Source: a virus. Taken from it: a stretch of DNA of 44,739 bases. The DNA is taken from the IMG/VR virus record IMGVR_UViG_3300036851_000447, positions 1 through 44,739 of that record, one strand, 5' to 3'. Under the pieces are notes generated by a model. It was given only the letters and a program-made list of their open reading frames with translations. It was not told the DNA's origin and ran no database searches. How positions within the stretch are numbered: position 1 is the stretch's first letter; every line of letters starts with the position of its first letter. The translations under genes and the position numbers were made by a program. Below are positions 7,684-15,929 of the stretch, piece after piece.

Positions 7684-8708
7684 CGCGGAGGCCAAAGCCC
7701 GTCCCCGCCCCGGCTCCGGCACCGGTCCCCGTGACCGGCTTCGTGACCCGCAGCGGCGCGAAACTCATGCTCGACGGCCAGCCCTTCGTCATCCGTGGCT
7801 TCAACGTCTACAACGCGAACTCCCGCGGCAACTGCTGGTATAACCTCGGCTTCACCGACGGTGCTCTCGACAAGGTGCTGGCGGACGCCGGCGGCAACAC
7901 GATCCGGGCGTGGTTCTTCCAGAAGCTCGCCACGACGAACGGGGTCCGCGACTGGGCGGCGTTCGATCACACGCTCGCCGTCTGCGCAGCCCGTGGCATC
8001 AGGGTCGTGGCGACGCTCGCAAACCAGTGGGGCGACTGCGAGAACGTCTCGGGCAGCCCCATCTACAAGGACGAGGTCTGGTACAAGACCGTCTACACCG
8101 CCCGCGAGGCCGGAATGCTCGTCTCGTACCGGGACTGGGTCCGCGAGGTCGTCACCCGTTACCGGGACAACCCGACGATCCTCGCGTGGCAGTTGATGAA
8201 CGAGGCCGAGGCCCCGATGTCCTCGACGGTCGAGCAGACGTTCCGAGCGTGGGCGATCGACATGGGTTCGGTCGTGAAGGCAGCCGATACGAACCACCTC
8301 CTCAACCTCGGCTCGATGTCGTCCGGCCAGGGCGGCACGTCGAGCGGCACGAACTACCAGGACCTCCTCGCCATCCCGACCTTCGACCTCGCCGAATACC
8401 ACGACTACGGCCACCCCTTCGAGGCGATGCCCGGCGACCAGTGGAACGGCCTCGCCGCCCGGCTGGCTCAGGCCACGGCGCTCGGCAAGCCCCTGTTCGT
8501 CGGGGAGGTCGGCATCCACCTCGCGGACACGGCTGGCGACAAGGCCAAGCGAGCCAGCCTGCTCTCCGCGAAGATCAGCGCCCAGCGCGCGGCGGGCGTG
8601 GTCGGACATCTCGTCTGGGACTGGCGCGACCCGGCGCAGGCAAGCGGCGAGGACTATGAGATCACCGTCGGCGACCCGGTTGTCGCCGTGGTCGGGGCTG
8701 CCGCATGA
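7680..8708 (+). CDS. glycoside hydrolase family 5-like enzyme (cellulase/mannanase type)
   Basis: A 342-residue TIM-barrel glycosidase. After a Pro/Ala-rich tether (residues 5-18) comes a GH5-like domain. It has the early Arg in NTIRAW (Arg76), the acid/base Glu175 in QLMNEAE, the His/Tyr pair in EYHDYG (241, 243) and the nucleophile Glu276 in FVGEVG. It should cleave beta-linked polysaccharide such as mannan or glucan. No signal peptide is seen, so it may be a virion-attached depolymerase held by the Pro/Ala tether, or be released at lysis. The GTG at 7680 overlaps the preceding stop. GH5 genes are known as auxiliary genes of soil viruses; exact substrate is not predictable. Confidence 0.82.
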   Translation: MTRRPKPVPAPAPAPVPVTGFVTRSGAKLMLDGQPFVIRGFNVYNANSRGNCWYNLGFTDGALDKVLADAGGNTIRAWFFQKLATTNGVRDWAAFDHTLAVCAARGIRVVATLANQWGDCENVSGSPIYKDEVWYKTVYTAREAGMLVSYRDWVREVVTRYRDNPTILAWQLMNEAEAPMSSTVEQTFRAWAIDMGSVVKAADTNHLLNLGSMSSGQGGTSSGTNYQDLLAIPTFDLAEYHDYGHPFEAMPGDQWNGLAARLAQATALGKPLFVGEVGIHLADTAGDKAKRASLLSAKISAQRAAGVVGHLVWDWRDPAQASGEDYEITVGDPVVAVVGAAA

Positions 8709-9265
8709 TCCGCATCGCACTCGCCTTCATCGTCGGCGTGGTCGTTGCGTCCTACCTGTTCCTCGCCCAGATCGGCCTCGCCGCGCAGCCGACGAACCAG
8801 ATGCTCCTCTCGACCTGGACCTGGTCCGGCTTCTCGCCCCGCTGGACCGACGCCGACGGCGTCGAGTGCCTGTCCGACGAGAACTACTGGGACCGGACGT
8901 GGACCGCCGACAAGTTCGGCGGCACCTTCACCGCCGAGGTCTACCTCTGTCCGGTCAACCCGAACGCGCCGGGCGGTTCGAGCAACATGGACATTCATGC
9001 CTACATGGGGTTCCGCTCGGGTTCGGCCGACTTGACCGTCACCTACCCAGACGGCTCCGTCGTGGCGATGCGGCCGATGGCATCGCGCAATTCGTACGAG
9101 GTCTGCGTCGTCGCGGACTGGCTCGACCGACTGCCGGGCGTCTACACGATCACCTTCACGGCCAGCAGGGCCGTCAGTCCGGTCCTCGTCGTGAACGCCG
9201 AGCAAACCCGGCCGCCCCTCGATGCGGGCGGCTGGAATGGTTGTGCGCTGTCATGGTGGAAGTGA
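8705..9265 (+). CDS. secreted beta-rich protein
   Basis: A 186-residue protein with a clear N-terminal signal or anchor (residues 3-27, very hydrophobic, ending LAAQ, a plausible signal-peptidase site). The mature part is rich in Trp, Tyr, Gly and Thr with four or more cysteines (GVECLS, YLCPV, EVCVV, NGCAL), suggesting an exported disulphide-stabilised beta-sandwich. It overlaps the GH5 stop by ATGA, so the two are translated together and may act on the same extracellular polymer. No family is recognised. A carbohydrate-binding role is only a guess. Confidence 0.65.
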   Translation: MIRIALAFIVGVVVASYLFLAQIGLAAQPTNQMLLSTWTWSGFSPRWTDADGVECLSDENYWDRTWTADKFGGTFTAEVYLCPVNPNAPGGSSNMDIHAYMGFRSGSADLTVTYPDGSVVAMRPMASRNSYEVCVVADWLDRLPGVYTITFTASRAVSPVLVVNAEQTRPPLDAGGWNGCALSWWK

Positions 9266-9272
9266 GGGAATG

Positions 9273-9479
9273 ATGTACGTTCGCATCCGTTCATGGCACG
9301 TCGTCCTGATGCCGACGCGGGCCTTCGACACTTACCGGACTCGCTGTGGCCGGACGGTCACGACGAAGGATGCCCGCGACAGTCTCCCCCTCGGTGACCC
9401 GTCGTGCGAGACGTGCATCCGCCTGACTCTCCACGATGAGGACCCCGTCCCCGTCGAGAATGATGCGGTCGGGTCGTGA
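9273..9479 (+). CDS. 68-aa Cys-rich protein
   Basis: A small protein with RTRCGR near residue 22 and a CETC knuckle near residue 46, likely a single zinc site, and an acidic C-terminal tail. Two ATGs occur in tandem (9270, 9273). The GAGGGA just before them is rather close, so translation may also depend on coupling to the gene ending at 9265. Its stop overlaps the next GTG at 9476. This type of short zinc-binding protein recurs in the window. Role unknown. Confidence 0.6.
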   Translation: MYVRIRSWHVVLMPTRAFDTYRTRCGRTVTTKDARDSLPLGDPSCETCIRLTLHDEDPVPVENDAVGS

Positions 9480-10282
9480 CCTGCCCCGGCTACACGCCCG
9501 CCTTTGGGGTCGGCCAGCTCGACGGGACGAAGTACGCTGGCCTCAACTGCAACTGCTGGTCTGCCGGCAAGGCCGCCGATGACGACACCTGCGGCGCCAA
9601 GAAGCCATCGGCCAGCACGATTCGGACGTGGACCGGCGACACCTCGGGCGGGACGACGCTCGGCCAGGTCGATCAGGCGTTGCGTGAACACATCGGGGTG
9701 GACCTGGATACCCGCTACCGCCTGACATGGGGCGAGTTCGTTCGGCTCATTGACTCGGGCCGCTCGGCCATTCTCCAAGGCTGGTACGCGCCGATCCGGG
9801 CGACGCGGTTCTCGGGCTCCGAGACGTTCGGCGGCAACCATTCGGTGTTCGTCCCGCCGGGCTGGGCGGTGATGGACCCGCTCGCTGACGGGCGCCGGCC
9901 GGGCATCTACAAGTACCACGGCGAGGTCTACCCGCAGTCGCTCCTTCGGACGTTCGCGGGCAAGCTCAACATCGGTGGCTCGACGTACAAGGCCCTCGGC
10001 GACGGCCTCGTCTACGCGAGCTTCACCCGCGACAACGAACCGAACTACACGGCGTCGGTCCAGCCGCTTTCGGGCGACACGTTCCGCCGGTTCGGGCTCT
10101 ACACCGTCGTCAATGGACGGATCACCGACTCGGTCGTGGCTCGAACGGGCGGTTTCACGGCGTCCTGCACGGCTCCCCGGCTTTACCCGTGGACCGGCCA
10201 CACGAGCCAATCCTTGGTCAAGCTGACGAGCGGCAGCCGGGCTGGCAAGTACATCCGCTCCAGCTACGCTCACGAGGTTTGA
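9476..10282 (+). CDS. C39/papain-like cysteine peptidase (possible lysin or virion hydrolase)
   Basis: A 268-residue protein starting at GTG 9476. The N-terminal half carries NCNCWSAG (Cys25/Cys27), a helix after it, GGNHSVFV (His122) and MDPLAD (Asp134). This Cys-His-Asp order and the spacing fit a C39-like cysteine peptidase fold. Residues 170-268 form a separate beta-rich domain that could bind cell wall. No signal peptide is present. It may be an endopeptidase endolysin or a virion-borne cell-wall hydrolase; no classical amidase or lysozyme was found elsewhere in the window. The call rests on motifs only, and the nucleophile could be either Cys. Confidence 0.5.
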   Translation: MTCPGYTPAFGVGQLDGTKYAGLNCNCWSAGKAADDDTCGAKKPSASTIRTWTGDTSGGTTLGQVDQALREHIGVDLDTRYRLTWGEFVRLIDSGRSAILQGWYAPIRATRFSGSETFGGNHSVFVPPGWAVMDPLADGRRPGIYKYHGEVYPQSLLRTFAGKLNIGGSTYKALGDGLVYASFTRDNEPNYTASVQPLSGDTFRRFGLYTVVNGRITDSVVARTGGFTASCTAPRLYPWTGHTSQSLVKLTSGSRAGKYIRSSYAHEV

Positions 10283-10283
10283 C

Positions 10284-10403
10284 GTGACCGACGACATCGA
10301 GATCGAACAGCCATCCATGCCGGACGAGGATCAGTCGGTCGAGCCGAAGAACGACGAAGTGACGGAACCCAAGGCGCCCGACGACGACCCGAGCGACGGC
10401 TGA
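10284..10403 (+). CDS. 39-aa acidic peptide
   Basis: A short frame from GTG 10284 to TGA 10401-10403 sits exactly between the peptidase stop (10282) and the ATG of the next gene (10404). It encodes an extremely acidic, disordered peptide (many Asp, Glu, Pro). The exact fit between its neighbours supports translation. An acidic peptide could be a linker-like or inhibitory partner, but nothing specific can be said. Confidence 0.4.
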   Translation: MTDDIEIEQPSMPDEDQSVEPKNDEVTEPKAPDDDPSDG

Positions 10404-10880
10404 ATGAGCGCGACGGTCACGATGAGGGTCTACACCGGTTCCGGGGCGGGCACCGAAAGCTCGGCCCAGATCGGCTTCGACCTCGTCTCGATCGACAGCG
10501 CCGAGAACAGTCCATCCAATCGGAGCACGAACAAGGTCGCGCCGGGCTCCAACTCGTTCGAGAAATGGCTCCGTCTCCGGCTCGATGCCGCCGACGGCAA
10601 GACCGTGTCGAACTTCTGGGTCGAGCGGACCGGCGACCTGCCGGACGGCGTGGTCGTGAAGATCGGCACAACCGAAACCCCGGCAACCCCAACCGCCAGT
10701 GAATCGACTGTTGCACGTGAAACGATGGCCGACGGTCGTCGCTACTGGTTCGACGCTGGCAGTTACGACGAGGCCGGGGATCACACGCGATACCTCGTCC
10801 TCCAGGAGCAAGTGGCCGCCGACGCGGCCGACGGGGCAATCGACACCCAGACCTTCGAGTGGGGCTGGTCTGCGGTCTAA
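10404..10880 (+). CDS. hypothetical (structural?) protein, 158 aa
   Basis: Starts directly after the preceding TGA. It is rich in Ser, Thr, Ala and Asp with alternating strands and no catalytic motif, signal or membrane helix. The pattern (MSATVTMRVYTGSG at the start, TFEWGWSAV at the end) resembles small beta-sandwich virion proteins such as decoration or fibre-base proteins. An AGTGAATCGACTG stretch lies in the middle. It precedes the glycan-modification cluster. No family is recognised. Confidence 0.6.
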   Translation: MSATVTMRVYTGSGAGTESSAQIGFDLVSIDSAENSPSNRSTNKVAPGSNSFEKWLRLRLDAADGKTVSNFWVERTGDLPDGVVVKIGTTETPATPTASESTVARETMADGRRYWFDAGSYDEAGDHTRYLVLQEQVAADAADGAIDTQTFEWGWSAV

Positions 10881-10890
10881 CGAGGGACAG

Positions 10891-11781
10891 ATGAAGGTTC
10901 TATTGACGGGCGGTGCGGGGTTCATTGCCTCGAACATCGCCGACGAACTGATCGAGCAGGGCCACGAGGTCACCGGGATCGACGACCTCTCGACCGGCCG
11001 CCTGACCAACTGGCCGGAGGGTCACCAGTTCTACCTCGGCGACATCCGCGAGGGCGTTCCGGCGGATGACTGGGACGTGATCTACCACGCCGCGGCGAGC
11101 TACAAGGACCGCGAGCAGTGGGAGCGCGACGCTTCGACGAATGTCCTCGGCACGATCAAGGTCGTCCGCGAGGCCCAGCGATCCGGCGCCAGGCTCGTCT
11201 ACTTCCAGACCAGCCTGTGCTATGGCCTGAACCCAGACAGCCCGGTCGCGACCGACGCGCCCCTGCGACCGACCGGCAGTTACGCGGTCAGCAAGACGGC
11301 CGGCGAGCGCTACATCTTCGACAGCGGCGTGGAGTTCGTGTCGCTCCGGCTGGCGAACATCTACGGACCGCGCAACCTGTCCGGGCCCGTGCCCGCGTTC
11401 TATCAGCGTCTCGCGGCCGGGCAGACCTGCACGGTGGTCGATAGCCGCCGGGACTTCGTCTACATCGACGACTTGGTCCGGGTCGCGGTCAAGGTCGCGA
11501 CCGAGGGCCGCGGCGTCTACCATGTCGCCTCGGGCAGTGACGTGGCGATCTACGACATCTACCGCGAGGTCGCGCTGGCAATGAGGCAGTCCGACGAGCC
11601 GACCCGTATCCCGCGAGGTCCCGACGACGCGGCCACGATCCTGCTCGATCCGACGGAGACGATGCAGGAACTCGGCTGGACAGCCCGGACCCCTCTCGTC
11701 ACCGGCATCCGTGCGGCCGTCGATTGGTACATCGCCAACGGCGTCTCAGAAACGTACACCCACCTCTCAGGAGTCAAGTAA
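10891..11781 (+). CDS. NAD-dependent sugar epimerase/dehydratase (extended SDR)
   Basis: A 296-residue short-chain dehydrogenase of the nucleotide-sugar epimerase/dehydratase group. The Rossmann NAD-binding turn is TGGAGFIA (6-13) with an acidic residue ending strand 2 (Asp31/Asp32). The catalytic set is TS at 107-108 and YAVSK (Tyr131, Lys135). RDFVYIDDL is a conserved late motif of the group. It likely converts a UDP- or dTDP-linked sugar in the cytoplasm to feed the glycosyltransferases that follow. A GAGGGA site precedes ATG 10891, and the stop overlaps the next ATG. Exact sugar substrate is unknown. Confidence 0.88.
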   Translation: MKVLLTGGAGFIASNIADELIEQGHEVTGIDDLSTGRLTNWPEGHQFYLGDIREGVPADDWDVIYHAAASYKDREQWERDASTNVLGTIKVVREAQRSGARLVYFQTSLCYGLNPDSPVATDAPLRPTGSYAVSKTAGERYIFDSGVEFVSLRLANIYGPRNLSGPVPAFYQRLAAGQTCTVVDSRRDFVYIDDLVRVAVKVATEGRGVYHVASGSDVAIYDIYREVALAMRQSDEPTRIPRGPDDAATILLDPTETMQELGWTARTPLVTGIRAAVDWYIANGVSETYTHLSGVK

Positions 11782-12635
11782 TGGCACTCGCAGCCCCCGT
11801 TACCACGGACCTGATCGACCTCATCGAGCAGGCGATTGCCATCCGAATCGGACCAGCCGGGCAGACCGGGATCGTCCTGTCGGGTGGTCTGGATTCGTCC
11901 ACGGTCGCCGCCTTGGCGCCGCAGGATATCCCGACCTTCACCGGCTACTATGACACGCCGGGCTTCGACGAACGCGAGTACGCTCACCTCGTCGCCCATC
12001 CCGAGCACCACGACATCCTCATCGCGCCGCAGGACTTCGTCGAGAACTTCGACGGCATGAAGGCCGCCCTCCGGCCGCCGATCATGGGCATGGGGACTTT
12101 CGGCCAGTACATGGTCGCGAAGTACCTCGCGAGCCAAGGCATCAAGGTGGCCCTCTCGGGCGAGGGGTCGGACGAACTGTTCGGCGGCTACGCCCGGCAG
12201 ATGATCGTGGCGGGCGAGGCGCCGCCGGTCGGCTACGAGGACTACATCCTGCCCGAGGGCTACCCGACGACCATCGAGGAAGCCCTCCAGTACGACTACG
12301 ATCTCCTGCCGGACCTGCTCGCCGTGGACGACCAGATGGCCGGCGCATGGGGCATCGAGGCGCGGGCGCCGTTCACCGACCTGCGGATCGTCAATTACGG
12401 CCTGAGCCTGCCGGCCAGCGAGCGGATCGGCAAGCGCCACCTTCGCGAGCGGGTCCGCGGCTTCGTCCCCGGCCCGATCATCGACCGGAAGGACAAGATG
12501 GGGATGCCGATCCCTCTCGTCGCGTGGGCGCAGGAGAGCCCCGTCCGCGAGTTCGTCCTCGATCGCATCGGCTACCTGCCGGACCCCGCGAAGCCGTGGG
12601 ACCGGGCGTGGTGGGTCGAGTTGTGCTCCCAGTGA
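11781..12635 (+). CDS. asparagine-synthetase-like PP-loop ATPase (synthetase domain only)
   Basis: A 284-residue protein with the ATP pyrophosphatase loop SGGLDSS (34-40) and the family motif SGEGSDELFGGY (126-137) of the asparagine synthetase C-terminal domain. The N-terminal glutamine amidotransferase domain of AsnB is missing, so it would need free ammonia or a partner. It activates a carboxylate with ATP and amidates it. In surface-glycan clusters such proteins can amidate uronic acids. Here it sits between an epimerase and glycosyltransferases, which favours sugar amidation over amino-acid supply. The start at 11781 overlaps the epimerase stop (TAATG). Confidence 0.82.
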   Translation: MALAAPVTTDLIDLIEQAIAIRIGPAGQTGIVLSGGLDSSTVAALAPQDIPTFTGYYDTPGFDEREYAHLVAHPEHHDILIAPQDFVENFDGMKAALRPPIMGMGTFGQYMVAKYLASQGIKVALSGEGSDELFGGYARQMIVAGEAPPVGYEDYILPEGYPTTIEEALQYDYDLLPDLLAVDDQMAGAWGIEARAPFTDLRIVNYGLSLPASERIGKRHLRERVRGFVPGPIIDRKDKMGMPIPLVAWAQESPVREFVLDRIGYLPDPAKPWDRAWWVELCSQ

Positions 12636-12796
12636 GGGAGAAGCACGTCCACGTCTACGAGCGCGTGGGCTACTCGAACGTCGCCCGCTGTACGACCTGC
12701 TCGCACAGGGAGAAGCTGGAGAACTTGGTCTACCTTGGCGACGCGCCGCCCTCCGTCGGGAGGGGTAATCGCTCAGGGTGGTTGAGCACTCGATGA
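12632..12796 (+). CDS. 54-aa zinc-ribbon-like protein
   Basis: It starts at GTG 12632 within the preceding stop and ends in an ATGA overlap with the phosphatase. It has a CTTC knuckle near residue 23 preceded by HVHVYER and followed by HREK, which could form a His/Cys metal site. It is the fourth tiny Cys-x-x-Cys protein in the plus-strand cargo region. No function is known. Confidence 0.5.
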   Translation: MREKHVHVYERVGYSNVARCTTCSHREKLENLVYLGDAPPSVGRGNRSGWLSTR

Positions 12797-13281
12797 TCCC
12801 AGCGGAGTTTCTGTCGGCGATGGCTGACCTGACGAGCCATCGCATCGAGGGCATCGCGGTCATGGGCAACACGCCCTTCTCGTGCCCGATCGTGACGCAG
12901 GTTGACGGCAACCTCTGGCAGGGCGGCTGCCCGGAGCCCGAGGTCCCGGCGTACTTCCGGTTCGTCCTCAACCTCTACCCGTGGGGCTCGTATCGTGTGC
13001 CCTCGGGGACCGAGGTCCGGGTCGAGCGTCTGTACGACTCGGGCACCGTGCCGAATGTCGCGCTGCTGAGGGAACTGGCCGACTGGGTGAACGAGAAGCG
13101 AGCCCTCGGGCCGACGCTCGTCCACTGTCAGGCCGGCCTCAATCGCTCGGCTCTCGTCACGGGGCTGGCCCTCGTGCGTGGCGGAATGAAGCCAGCCGAG
13201 GCCATCGCCCTCCTGCGCGAGAAGCGATCTCCCGCCGTGCTCTGCAACTCGGCATTCGAGCGCTGGCTCCTCAATCAATGA
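12793..13281 (+). CDS. dual-specificity/tyrosine phosphatase-like protein
   Basis: A 162-residue protein with the Cys-based phosphatase signature HCQAGLNRS (111-119: Cys112 nucleophile, Arg118 phosphate binder), and an Asp at 82 in RLYDSG suitable as general acid. The preceding core (VDGNLWQGG, FRFVLNLYP) follows the dual-specificity phosphatase layout. It may dephosphorylate host proteins. Given its neighbours it could instead act on phospho-sugars, as laforin-type members do on glycans. The chosen ATG overlaps the upstream stop. GTG 12778, 12 bases after a GGGAGGGG site, is an alternative adding five residues. The next gene overlaps its stop. Confidence 0.8.
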   Translation: MIPAEFLSAMADLTSHRIEGIAVMGNTPFSCPIVTQVDGNLWQGGCPEPEVPAYFRFVLNLYPWGSYRVPSGTEVRVERLYDSGTVPNVALLRELADWVNEKRALGPTLVHCQAGLNRSALVTGLALVRGGMKPAEAIALLREKRSPAVLCNSAFERWLLNQ

Positions 13282-14060
13282 TCGTCACGGCTGCACTCTG
13301 TTGGTGGCACGAGCGACCCGAAGACTTGGATCGCTGCGTCCGCGGAGCCGGTGACATCGCTGATCGGATCGTGGCCCTGGACGGCGCCTACCAGCGTTAT
13401 CCGGCGGCCATGGTCCACAGTCCCGCAGACCAACTCGACGCCATCCGCTCCGCCGCGGCGGCGGTCAACATCGACTGTCTCATCATCCAGCCGGATCGCC
13501 TCTGGGCGGGACAGGTCGAGAAGCGCTGCCACCTCCTCGCCGCGGCAGGGGTCGGGAGCGACTGGATCGTGACCCTCGATGCGGATCACATCATCCAGGC
13601 CAAGCGCGACGACATGCGCCTGCTCCTCCGGCGCTCGCCGAGCCACGTCTTCAGCGTCCCCTACATCACCCCGATCAACCCCGACCGGTCGATGAAGGAC
13701 AGCGCGGTCGGCCTCTGGCACGAGAACCAGACCGGCGAGCCCCAGTTCATCCCGCACATCTGGCGGGCCCTGCCGGGGATGAAGGTCGAGAAGTTCCACT
13801 GGTGGTACAGCGCCATCCACGGCGGCCAGAAAGTCTGGCTGTGGGGTGGCAACGGCGAGTTCCCGAGCGTCGAGCACCAGCGCATCCGCCGCGGCTACAT
13901 CGTCGAGCACCGGACGCTCTTTCGGACCGAGGAGCAGATCAGGCTCAGTCGGGCCTTCCTGAACGACCGCGATCAGGTGGTCGCGAAAACCGGGCAGGAG
14001 GACAATCAGCCGGGCCTCGACGTGCCCGACTTCAACTACGAGTGGGTGGGCACCAACTAG
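13278..14060 (+). CDS. glycosyltransferase (GT-A type)
   Basis: A 260-residue protein starting at ATG 13278 in an ATGA overlap. It has a GT-A-like fold order with a metal-binding TLDADH (Asp101-Asp103) after a SDWIV strand, and an acceptor-side segment rich in Trp and His (KFHWWYS, VWLWGG). The N-terminal strand IVTAALCWW lacks the usual SVIIPxYN of classical GT2 enzymes, so it is a divergent member. It probably transfers a sugar from a nucleotide donor in the cytoplasm. It is followed directly by the GDSL esterase. Confidence 0.7.
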   Translation: MIVTAALCWWHERPEDLDRCVRGAGDIADRIVALDGAYQRYPAAMVHSPADQLDAIRSAAAAVNIDCLIIQPDRLWAGQVEKRCHLLAAAGVGSDWIVTLDADHIIQAKRDDMRLLLRRSPSHVFSVPYITPINPDRSMKDSAVGLWHENQTGEPQFIPHIWRALPGMKVEKFHWWYSAIHGGQKVWLWGGNGEFPSVEHQRIRRGYIVEHRTLFRTEEQIRLSRAFLNDRDQVVAKTGQEDNQPGLDVPDFNYEWVGTN

Positions 14061-14627
14061 ATGATCGTCTGCATCGGCGACTCGATTACCTACGGCCAGC
14101 ATCTCGACAACGTGACGCTGGCGTGGCCGTATCTCCTGCCCGCGGGGAAGGTCAGCCTCATCGCCGGGGTGCCGGGCGATACGACCCGCCTCGCCCTGGA
14201 GCGGTTCCCCGAGGACGTGCAGGACTTCTGCCCGGCCACGGTCATCATCCAGTTCGGCCACAACGACGCCAACCGCTGGCAGACGGATCACGGCCTCCAG
14301 CGCGTCTCGCCGCGGGCCTTCCGGGCGAACTTGGAGGAGATGATCGAACGCTGCCGGGCCTTCGGCTCGCGACCCCTGCTCTGCACCCTGACGCCGAGTC
14401 GCCGGAGTGCCCAGCACGCTGAGGACGTGGCCCGCTACGACCGCCTCATCCGCCGCGTGGCCGACGAGGAAGGCGTGACGCTCATCGACGTTCGGTCGGC
14501 CTTCCTGCCGGACATGGAGACCGAGCCGCCGCTCCTCATGGAGGACGGCCTGCACCTCACGGAAGTCGGTCACCGGGTCTATGCCGGGATCGTCCAGCAG
14601 GTGCTCGAAGCCGAGGGCCTGCTGTGA
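14061..14627 (+). CDS. GDSL/SGNH-family esterase
   Basis: A 188-residue SGNH hydrolase. Block I is IGDSITYG (Ser8 nucleophile), block II the Gly in GVPGDTT, block III FGHND (Asn68), and block V DGLHLTEVGH (Asp162, His165). All catalytic residues are present. No signal peptide, so it works in the cytoplasm or is released at lysis. Such enzymes remove acetyl or other acyl groups from carbohydrates. It sits between a glycosyltransferase and an acyltransferase, which points to tuning of sugar O-acylation. ATG 14061 follows the previous stop without a gap. Confidence 0.88.
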   Translation: MIVCIGDSITYGQHLDNVTLAWPYLLPAGKVSLIAGVPGDTTRLALERFPEDVQDFCPATVIIQFGHNDANRWQTDHGLQRVSPRAFRANLEEMIERCRAFGSRPLLCTLTPSRRSAQHAEDVARYDRLIRRVADEEGVTLIDVRSAFLPDMETEPPLLMEDGLHLTEVGHRVYAGIVQQVLEAEGLL

Positions 14628-15295
14628 TCCATCCGACGGCCATCATCCACCCGGCCGCCCACCTCGGACCGGATGTCGAGGTCGAGCCGTTCTGCATCAT
14701 CGGTTCCGACCACGGGCCCTTGAACCTCAACGGCCGCGCGATCATCCGCAGCCACTCGATCATCGAGGGCGACTCGATCATCGGCCCCGATCTGGAGACC
14801 GGCCATCACGTCCTGATCCGGGCCGGCAACCGGATCGGTAGGAACCTGCGGATCGGGACTGGCTCATCGCTCGAAGGCGGCGGCTGGATCGGCGACTACG
14901 TCCGCATCCACGGCCGGGTCGAGATGACGAAGGGCGAGATCAGGTCCTTCGCCCGCGTCTACGCCAACTGCTACATCACCGACAACAAGCTGCCGCCGTC
15001 CAGCGTCAACGAACCGGTCGTCATCGACGAGGGCGCGGTGCTGACGATCGGCTGCGTCGTCGTGGCCGGGGTGCGGATCGGCGTCGGGTCCTTCGTCGGG
15101 GCGAACACGACCGTCACCCGCGACGTGCCGGACGGGCTGGCCCTGATCGGACGCGACGTGAAGCCCGTGACGGACCTGACGTGGCGCGGCTACTCGTACC
15201 CGTGGACCGGCTACTATCGGGACGGTTATCCCGAGGAGAGCTGGCCCCGGATCGAAGCGCTCCACCAGCGCATTCTGGCGATCCTCGCGAGCTGA
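14624..15295 (+). CDS. left-handed beta-helix acyltransferase
   Basis: A 223-residue protein starting at GTG 14624 inside the GDSL stop. Hexapeptide-repeat turns run through the first 165 residues (IHPTAIIHPAAHLGPDVEVE, IGPDLETGHHVLIRAG, IGRNLRIGTG, VLTIGCVVVAGVRIG). A charged loop follows, with CYITDN and NEPVVIDEGA as in sugar O- or N-acetyltransferases. It likely uses acetyl-CoA and works as a trimer on sugars made or transferred by the neighbouring enzymes. The C-terminal 40 residues (Trp/Tyr-rich) are outside the helix. Substrate unknown. Confidence 0.85.
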   Translation: MIHPTAIIHPAAHLGPDVEVEPFCIIGSDHGPLNLNGRAIIRSHSIIEGDSIIGPDLETGHHVLIRAGNRIGRNLRIGTGSSLEGGGWIGDYVRIHGRVEMTKGEIRSFARVYANCYITDNKLPPSSVNEPVVIDEGAVLTIGCVVVAGVRIGVGSFVGANTTVTRDVPDGLALIGRDVKPVTDLTWRGYSYPWTGYYRDGYPEESWPRIEALHQRILAILAS

Positions 15296-15296
15296 T

Positions 15297-15929
15297 ATGC
15301 CCCTCGTCTCGGTCATCATCCCGACCTACAACCGGCCAGCCGAGTTGTTTGGTCGGGCCTTGCCGAGTGTCTTCGCCCAGACCATGCATAACCAGGAAAT
15401 CCTCGTAGTCGGCGACGGGACGGACGATGAGACCGTCCGGCAGATGAAGGAACTGATGCAGTTCCGCGAGGATGTCCGCTTCTGGAACCTGCCGCACTTC
15501 GACTACCCGGCCGACCATGAGCAGGCGTGGGGCCTGTATGGCCTGGCCGCCATCAACCACGGGATCGACCACGCGCGGGGCGAGTGGATCGCGGTCCTCG
15601 GCGACGACGACGAGTTCCGGCCGATGCACCACGAAATCCTCCTGGCCGAGGCGATCAGGACGGACTCCGACCACGTCTATGGCATCAGCGAGGCGTACAA
15701 GAACGGCCAGAGCATCGGCCAGCTCTACGGGGCGTGGCCGCCCGGCGACGGCCAGTTGGCGAACGGGGCGAATATCTGGCGCAGGAGCCTCGACTACCGC
15801 TTCGCCCTCGACTGCTGGGACCGCGGTCGGACGGGCGACGCGGACCTCTGGACCCGGATGTACGAGGACGGCGTGAAGTTCCACTTCAAGCCGAAGATCG
15901 TCCACCGCTATCACCGGAACTGGCCGTGA
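15297..15929 (+). CDS. family 2 glycosyltransferase
   Basis: A 210-residue GT2 enzyme with the classical opening SVIIPTYNRP (5-14), a nucleotide-binding VGDGTDD (38-44) and a metal-binding LGDDDEF (101-107). The acceptor half includes a DADLWTRM motif near residue 185. It should add a sugar to a cytoplasmic acceptor. It is short for a GT2 enzyme, mainly in the C-terminal acceptor part. It follows the acyltransferase by one base and overlaps the micro-ORF at 15926. Confidence 0.88.
   Translation: MPLVSVIIPTYNRPAELFGRALPSVFAQTMHNQEILVVGDGTDDETVRQMKELMQFREDVRFWNLPHFDYPADHEQAWGLYGLAAINHGIDHARGEWIAVLGDDDEFRPMHHEILLAEAIRTDSDHVYGISEAYKNGQSIGQLYGAWPPGDGQLANGANIWRRSLDYRFALDCWDRGRTGDADLWTRMYEDGVKFHFKPKIVHRYHRNWP

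Noticed and set aside
13275-14573. 432-codon minus-strand frame opposite the glycosyltransferase and GDSL genes
   Set aside because: It spans two clear plus-strand enzymes and has low-complexity composition, so it is a shadow.
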